DNA from: Henriciella pelagia
GTDB taxonomy: Bacteria > Pseudomonadota > Alphaproteobacteria > Caulobacterales > Hyphomonadaceae
DNA: 64,000 bases
Direction of reading: 5' to 3'
NCBI RefSeq assembly: GCF_002088945.1
Contig: NZ_NCSU01000007.1
Location: 310,001 to 374,000, forward strand
The notes under the pieces were generated by a model that did no database searches, was not told where the DNA came from, and saw only the letters and a list, made by a program, of their open reading frames with translations. The translations under genes and the position numbers were made by a program. Positions 60,766 to 64,000 of the stretch are shown here, piece after piece (position 1 is the stretch's first letter; every line of letters starts with the position of its first letter).

Positions 60766-62112
60766 ATGTCGCGAAAATACTTTGGTACCGACGGCATTCG
60801 CGGGACGGCCAACACACCCCCGATGACTCCGGAAATCGCAATGCGTCTCGGCATGGCGGCGGGCAAGTATTTCCGCCGTGGCGGCTCGCGCCGACACTCC
60901 GTCGTAATCGGAAAGGACACACGCCTGTCCGGCTATATGATCGAACCGGCCCTCGTGGCAGGCTTCACCTCGGTCGGCATGGACGTCACCCTGTTCGGGC
61001 CGCTTCCGACTCCCGGCGTCGCCATGATGACGCGCTCCCTTCGCGCCGATCTTGGCGTGATGATCTCCGCCAGCCACAATTCCTTTGAGGATAATGGCCT
61101 CAAACTCTTCGGTCCGGACGGCTTCAAGCTCTCCGACGACATCGAACTGGAAATCGAGAGCCGCATGGACCGCGCGCTGGACGACAAGCTCGCCGCGCCG
61201 GAGGCCCTCGGCCGTGCCCGCCGGGTTGACGATGCGCAGGCCCGCTATGTGGAGATCGTCAAGGCCACCTTCCCGCGCGGGATGCGCTTGTCAGGCCTGC
61301 GCGTCTGCATCGATTGCGCAAATGGCGCGGCCTACAAGGTCGCCCCGGCTGCGCTCTATGAGCTTGGTGCAGAAGTCTTCCCGATCGGCGTCAATCCGGA
61401 CGGCTTCAACATCAACCGCGAGGTCGGCAGCACCGACACGCTGGCCCTGCGCGAAGCGGTGCTCAAATACCGCGCCGATATTGGCATTGCGCTGGATGGC
61501 GACGCCGACCGCTGCATCCTTGTTGATGAGAAAGGCAATGAGATCGATGGCGACCAGCTCATCGGCCTCGTCGCAACCCATTGGCAGGCGGCAAAGCAGC
61601 TTTCCAAGAAAGGCGTCGTGACCACGGTCATGTCCAATCTGGGCCTCGAGAAATATCTCGGCTCGCTGGGCCTCACACTGGAGCGCACCAAGGTCGGTGA
61701 CCGCTATGTCGTCGAGAGAATGCGCGAAGGCGGGTTCAATCTCGGCGGCGAACAGTCCGGCCACATCGTTCTCTCCGACTATGCCACGACAGGCGATGGA
61801 CTGATCGCGGCGCTACAGGTCCTGGCTGTGCTCGTCGAAAGCGGCAAGCCGCTGTCTGAGGTCGCCCGTGTCTTCGAGCCGATCCCGCAAAAGCTGGTGA
61901 ATGTCCGCTACTCCTCTGGCGCGCCGCTGGACGAGGCTTCGGTAAAGGATACGATTGCGGCGGTAGAGAAACGCCTCGGCTCGTCCGGCCGTCTCGTGAT
62001 CCGCAAATCCGGCACAGAGCCGCTCATCCGCGTCATGGCCGAGGCTGAGAACGCCGACGATATGGAAAACGCGGTGAACGAGATCGCCGACGCGGTCCGC
62101 AAGGTCAGCTGA
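60766..62112 (+). CDS. glmM: Phosphoglucosamine mutase
   Basis: Converts glucosamine-6-phosphate to glucosamine-1-phosphate. [20 protein letters not shown] opens the protein, the phospho-Ser is S103 in [13 protein letters not shown], the metal loop is [11 protein letters not shown] and sugar binding is in GEQSGHIV. The ATG at 60766 has AGGAG upstream; an open frame to 60700 is not needed. Length 448. It is divergent from glmS, so the two consecutive steps are likely co-regulated from the shared intergenic region. Confidence 0.97.
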   Translation: MSRKYFGTDGIRGTANTPPMTPEIAMRLGMAAGKYFRRGGSRRHSVVIGKDTRLSGYMIEPALVAGFTSVGMDVTLFGPLPTPGVAMMTRSLRADLGVMISASHNSFEDNGLKLFGPDGFKLSDDIELEIESRMDRALDDKLAAPEALGRARRVDDAQARYVEIVKATFPRGMRLSGLRVCIDCANGAAYKVAPAALYELGAEVFPIGVNPDGFNINREVGSTDTLALREAVLKYRADIGIALDGDADRCILVDEKGNEIDGDQLIGLVATHWQAAKQLSKKGVVTTVMSNLGLEKYLGSLGLTLERTKVGDRYVVERMREGGFNLGGEQSGHIVLSDYATTGDGLIAALQVLAVLVESGKPLSEVARVFEPIPQKLVNVRYSSGAPLDEASVKDTIAAVEKRLGSSGRLVIRKSGTEPLIRVMAEAENADDMENAVNEIADAVRKVS

Positions 62113-62187
62113 GGCTCAGCACACAACAAGCCCTAAAATTTCAGGCGAATTTTCCGGCTCCGATTCATCTAGCACGCGGTTTGCAAC

Positions 62188-62216
62188 GAAGGTCCCAGCA
62201 GATTCTGGGGACCTTC
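62188..62216 (+). promoter_or_regulatory. Strong hairpin abutting the formyltransferase start codon
   Basis: GAAGGTCCC (62188-62196) and GGGACCTTC (62208-62216) are perfect 9-bp inverted repeats, with CAG/CTG extending the stem inward. The ATG at 62217 follows the last base of the stem. The only Shine-Dalgarno-like G-rich sequence is inside it, so translation could be gated, or it could be a DNA operator. Confidence 0.6.
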
Positions 62217-62987
62217 ATGGCCGAACACTCTGACATTATTGCCCTGACCTCCGGCGGGCCGCACAGCTGGATCATGATCAATGCCCTGCGCGACCGCTTC
62301 GGTGATTTTCCAGTCATCGTTGAGCAGGGCGAACCGGAAGCCCTCTTCTGGAAACGCCGCCGGCGCATGCTCGGGCCACTCAGGGTTGCCAGCATGCAGG
62401 CCGCCCGCCTGCCCATCAAGCTGACGAGGCGCGGCACGGACCGCATCATCAGTGAGATGATCGAGCGCCACAAGCTTGAACCCGAGCCGCGCCCGGGAAC
62501 GAACATCACCCATGTGCCGTCCGTAAACTCGGACGCCTGCCGCCGCGCCCTGAAAGCCGCCGGCCCGCGTGCCGTCTTCGTGGTATCGACCCGCATGATC
62601 TCAGCGCAGACGCTGACCAGCGTCGACGCGCCTTTCATCAACTACCATTCCGGCATCAATCCGGCCTATCGCGGCATGTTCGGCGGCTATTTCGCGCTCG
62701 CCAATGGTGAACCGGAGCATTTCGGCGCGACCGTCCACCTCATCGATAGCGGCGTCGACACCGGCGACATTCTCTACCAGTCAAAGGTGCAGGTGGAACC
62801 GGGCGACAATTTTCACACCTATCTCTGGCGCATGGCCGCCGGCAGCCGCGGCATCGTCATTCGTGCCATGGAGGACGCCCTGAGCGGCCAGCTCAGCCCC
62901 TCAATGGTGGACCTTCCTTCGAAGCAATGGTTCGCGCCGACGCTGGGCGGATACGTCTGGGCCGGCCTCAGGCGGGGTGTGTGGTAG
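62217..62987 (+). CDS. Formyltransferase-family protein
   Basis: A 256-residue protein of the formyl-transfer (Fmt/PurN) fold. The catalytic Asn-His-Asp set appears as N142-Y-H144-SGINPAYRGMFGG and the later HFGATVHLIDSGVDTGDIL. It lacks the Fmt C-terminal domain and is not PurN-like at the N-terminus (IALTSGGPHSWIMINALRD), so it is probably a sugar- or amino-acid-modifying N-formyltransferase. ATG 62217 is preferred; a TTG at 62181 would put the hairpin inside the coding region. Convergent with tilS (20-bp overlap). Confidence 0.82.
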   Translation: MAEHSDIIALTSGGPHSWIMINALRDRFGDFPVIVEQGEPEALFWKRRRRMLGPLRVASMQAARLPIKLTRRGTDRIISEMIERHKLEPEPRPGTNITHVPSVNSDACRRALKAAGPRAVFVVSTRMISAQTLTSVDAPFINYHSGINPAYRGMFGGYFALANGEPEHFGATVHLIDSGVDTGDILYQSKVQVEPGDNFHTYLWRMAAGSRGIVIRAMEDALSGQLSPSMVDLPSKQWFAPTLGGYVWAGLRRGVW

Positions 62988-64000
62988 CCATCGAGAGCGG
63001 GCTGCCGGGCGAATGACTGGCAAGCTCGGCCGCGATGTCGGCGCCGAGCCTCAGAGCGTCGACCCATAAGGCAAGTCGCTCGGAGACGATTTCCTGCCAT
63101 GGCTTATCCGGCACGCCGTGACGCACCAGGAATGGAAGCGCGTCACCGCGCGCAAGGCGAGCACCGCGCTGATACCGGCCATCCCAGATGCCGCCACGCC
63201 ATTCAAGGCGGGCCTCACCCGGATCACGCCCGATGAGCAGCGTGCCACCGCGTCTCTGAACCCACCCCCCGCCAAGCGTCAAACGGCTCGCGGGACCAAC
63301 AGCTGCAATGTCTTCTGCGAGCGCCTGCACAGCCGGCGCAGCGGCGGACCTGCTGTCGCCCGATGCTGCCAGCAGCAGCAGCGTCAGAAAGCGCCGCATA
63401 ACGGGCGGCGCTGCCTCGCAGGCTGTGAGATCAACCGACATCAGACCATCTGCATCGACGCGGGCGCACTGCTCGACAAGCCCAGCAAGCCGCACGTCCT
63501 CAACCGCCCTGAGTATCATTCCAGCTGATGTCACCTTGTGCAGCCGCGCCGGATCGAGCCGTTCAGAGAGTTTGCGGATCCGGACCCGCTCGTAGGCGTC
63601 AGACTCATTGCTGGGGTCACTCACCCAGGCCTCACCAGCTTGCGCGAGCGAGGACATGATCATCGCCCGCTTCACGCCAATCAGGGGCCGACCAATCAGC
63701 AGGCCGCGCCCTTCCGGCCAGACCGGCGACACTGACACCGGCTGCGGTCCAACCGAGGCTGGCAGACGAGTCGGGCGAGCAAGCCGCATGAGCATCGTCT
63801 CTTCCACATCGGTGCGCGTATGGCCAAGCAGGAGGAGCTCAGCGCCGGCATCACGCGCTGCACGCGCAAGCAGGCCATGCCGGGCCTTCCTTGCCTGCAC
63901 CTGGCTGGGTGCGCCATCTCTCCATGTCAGAATGCGGCTTGCATGGCCGAGCGCCTCGGAACGGGCTGCAACGCCCTTCGCTTCATCCACTGCTTCCGGG
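62968..64000 (-). CDS. tilS: tRNA(Ile)-lysidine synthetase (partial, 5' end outside window)
   Basis: ATP-dependent lysidine formation at C34 of tRNA-Ile(CAU). The SGGxDS PP-loop lies outside the window; the visible part begins at about residue 60-80 and has LLLGHTRTDVEETMLMRLAR, the second conserved block, and later RRFLTLLLLAASGD and WQEIVSERLALWVD. The frame continues to the window edge (PEAVDEAKGV). In many alphaproteobacteria tilS precedes ftsH and glmM; here glmM is near but ftsH is 55 kb away. It overlaps the formyltransferase gene by 20 bp. Confidence 0.92.
   Translation of the reverse strand, partial: PEAVDEAKGVAARSEALGHASRILTWRDGAPSQVQARKARHGLLARAARDAGAELLLLGHTRTDVEETMLMRLARPTRLPASVGPQPVSVSPVWPEGRGLLIGRPLIGVKRAMIMSSLAQAGEAWVSDPSNESDAYERVRIRKLSERLDPARLHKVTSAGMILRAVEDVRLAGLVEQCARVDADGLMSVDLTACEAAPPVMRRFLTLLLLAASGDSRSAAAPAVQALAEDIAAVGPASRLTLGGGWVQRRGGTLLIGRDPGEARLEWRGGIWDGRYQRGARLARGDALPFLVRHGVPDKPWQEIVSERLALWVDALRLGADIAAELASHSPGSPLSMATTHPA

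Noticed and set aside
1-64000. tRNA, rRNA, CRISPR, prophage or insertion-sequence elements
   Set aside because: Intergenic regions were read for cloverleaf-like folds, regularly spaced repeats, and transposase or phage genes; none was convincing.

Overview
The window is about 62% GC, gene-dense chromosomal DNA from an alphaproteobacterium. RpoH, the serC-serA pair with its leader RNA, IalB, DUF3297, twin-helix and ChrR-type anti-sigma proteins are all alphaproteobacterial. The mix of Baeyer-Villiger-type monooxygenases, PQQ alcohol dehydrogenase, TauD/Rieske oxygenases and CoA-ester enzymes suggests a marine heterotroph of the Hyphomonadaceae type (Hyphomonas/Henriciella-like). That placement is inferred from gene content, not from an alignment. 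I saw no rRNA, tRNA, CRISPR array, prophage or insertion sequence.

Layout. 0-6 kb: ECF sigma and anti-sigma pair, IalB-like secreted protein, flavin monooxygenase, rlmN, and a membrane-anchored TAXI solute-binding protein. 6-13 kb: ftsH, a lipoprotein, thiD coupled to an M23-like domain, PhzF, TauD-type dioxygenase, DMT exporter. 13-20.5 kb: serC leader RNA, serC-serA (serine from 3-phosphoglycerate), flavodoxin-like protein, PagL-like lipid A deacylase, second monooxygenase, purA. 20.5-24.3 kb: RcnB-like protein, TrmH-type methyltransferase, orphan membrane protein, rpoH, and a frameshifted histone-H1-like gene. 24.3-24.9 kb is the longest stretch without a firm gene. 25-28 kb: twin-helix protein, PduO-type adenosyltransferase, DUF3297, etfBA behind a LiuR-like site.

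28-31 kb holds the most interesting regulatory locus: a MerR regulator with a mer-type operator placed to control a divergent monothiol glutaredoxin-MauE fusion and a sirtuin, with a DUF305 membrane protein convergent to the regulator. 31-36 kb: 3-hydroxyacyl-CoA dehydrogenase, MarC, a MarR/GST pair sharing a perfect palindrome, double DUF1428, DUF4287, Rieske oxygenase. 36-39 kb: vapBC, lepA and a compositionally odd orphan gene. 39-46 kb: enoyl-CoA hydratase, SGNH esterase lipoprotein, a large periplasmic helical protein with a tiny upstream membrane ORF, aroK-aroB, CNNM/CorC transporter. 46-49.7 kb: a polyproline VWA lipoprotein, palindromic repeats, an orphan secreted protein, 3-hydroxybutyrate dehydrogenase. 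49.7-54.9 kb: DUF350, a membrane-anchored trypsin-like protease and pyrF (translationally coupled), then PQQ dehydrogenase and TerB-like protein. 55-64 kb: sulfotransferase, GST, YciI, gpsA, TetR, a 38-codon membrane ORF, glmS and glmM (UDP-GlcNAc precursors), a formyltransferase-family enzyme behind a start-site hairpin, and a partial tilS.

Most genes are housekeeping or conserved hypothetical. Accessory-looking sequence is limited to vapBC, the gene after lepA, and parts of the 24.3-24.9 kb gap. A recurrent architectural trait is convergent genes that overlap at their stop codons, four times by exactly four palindromic bases.
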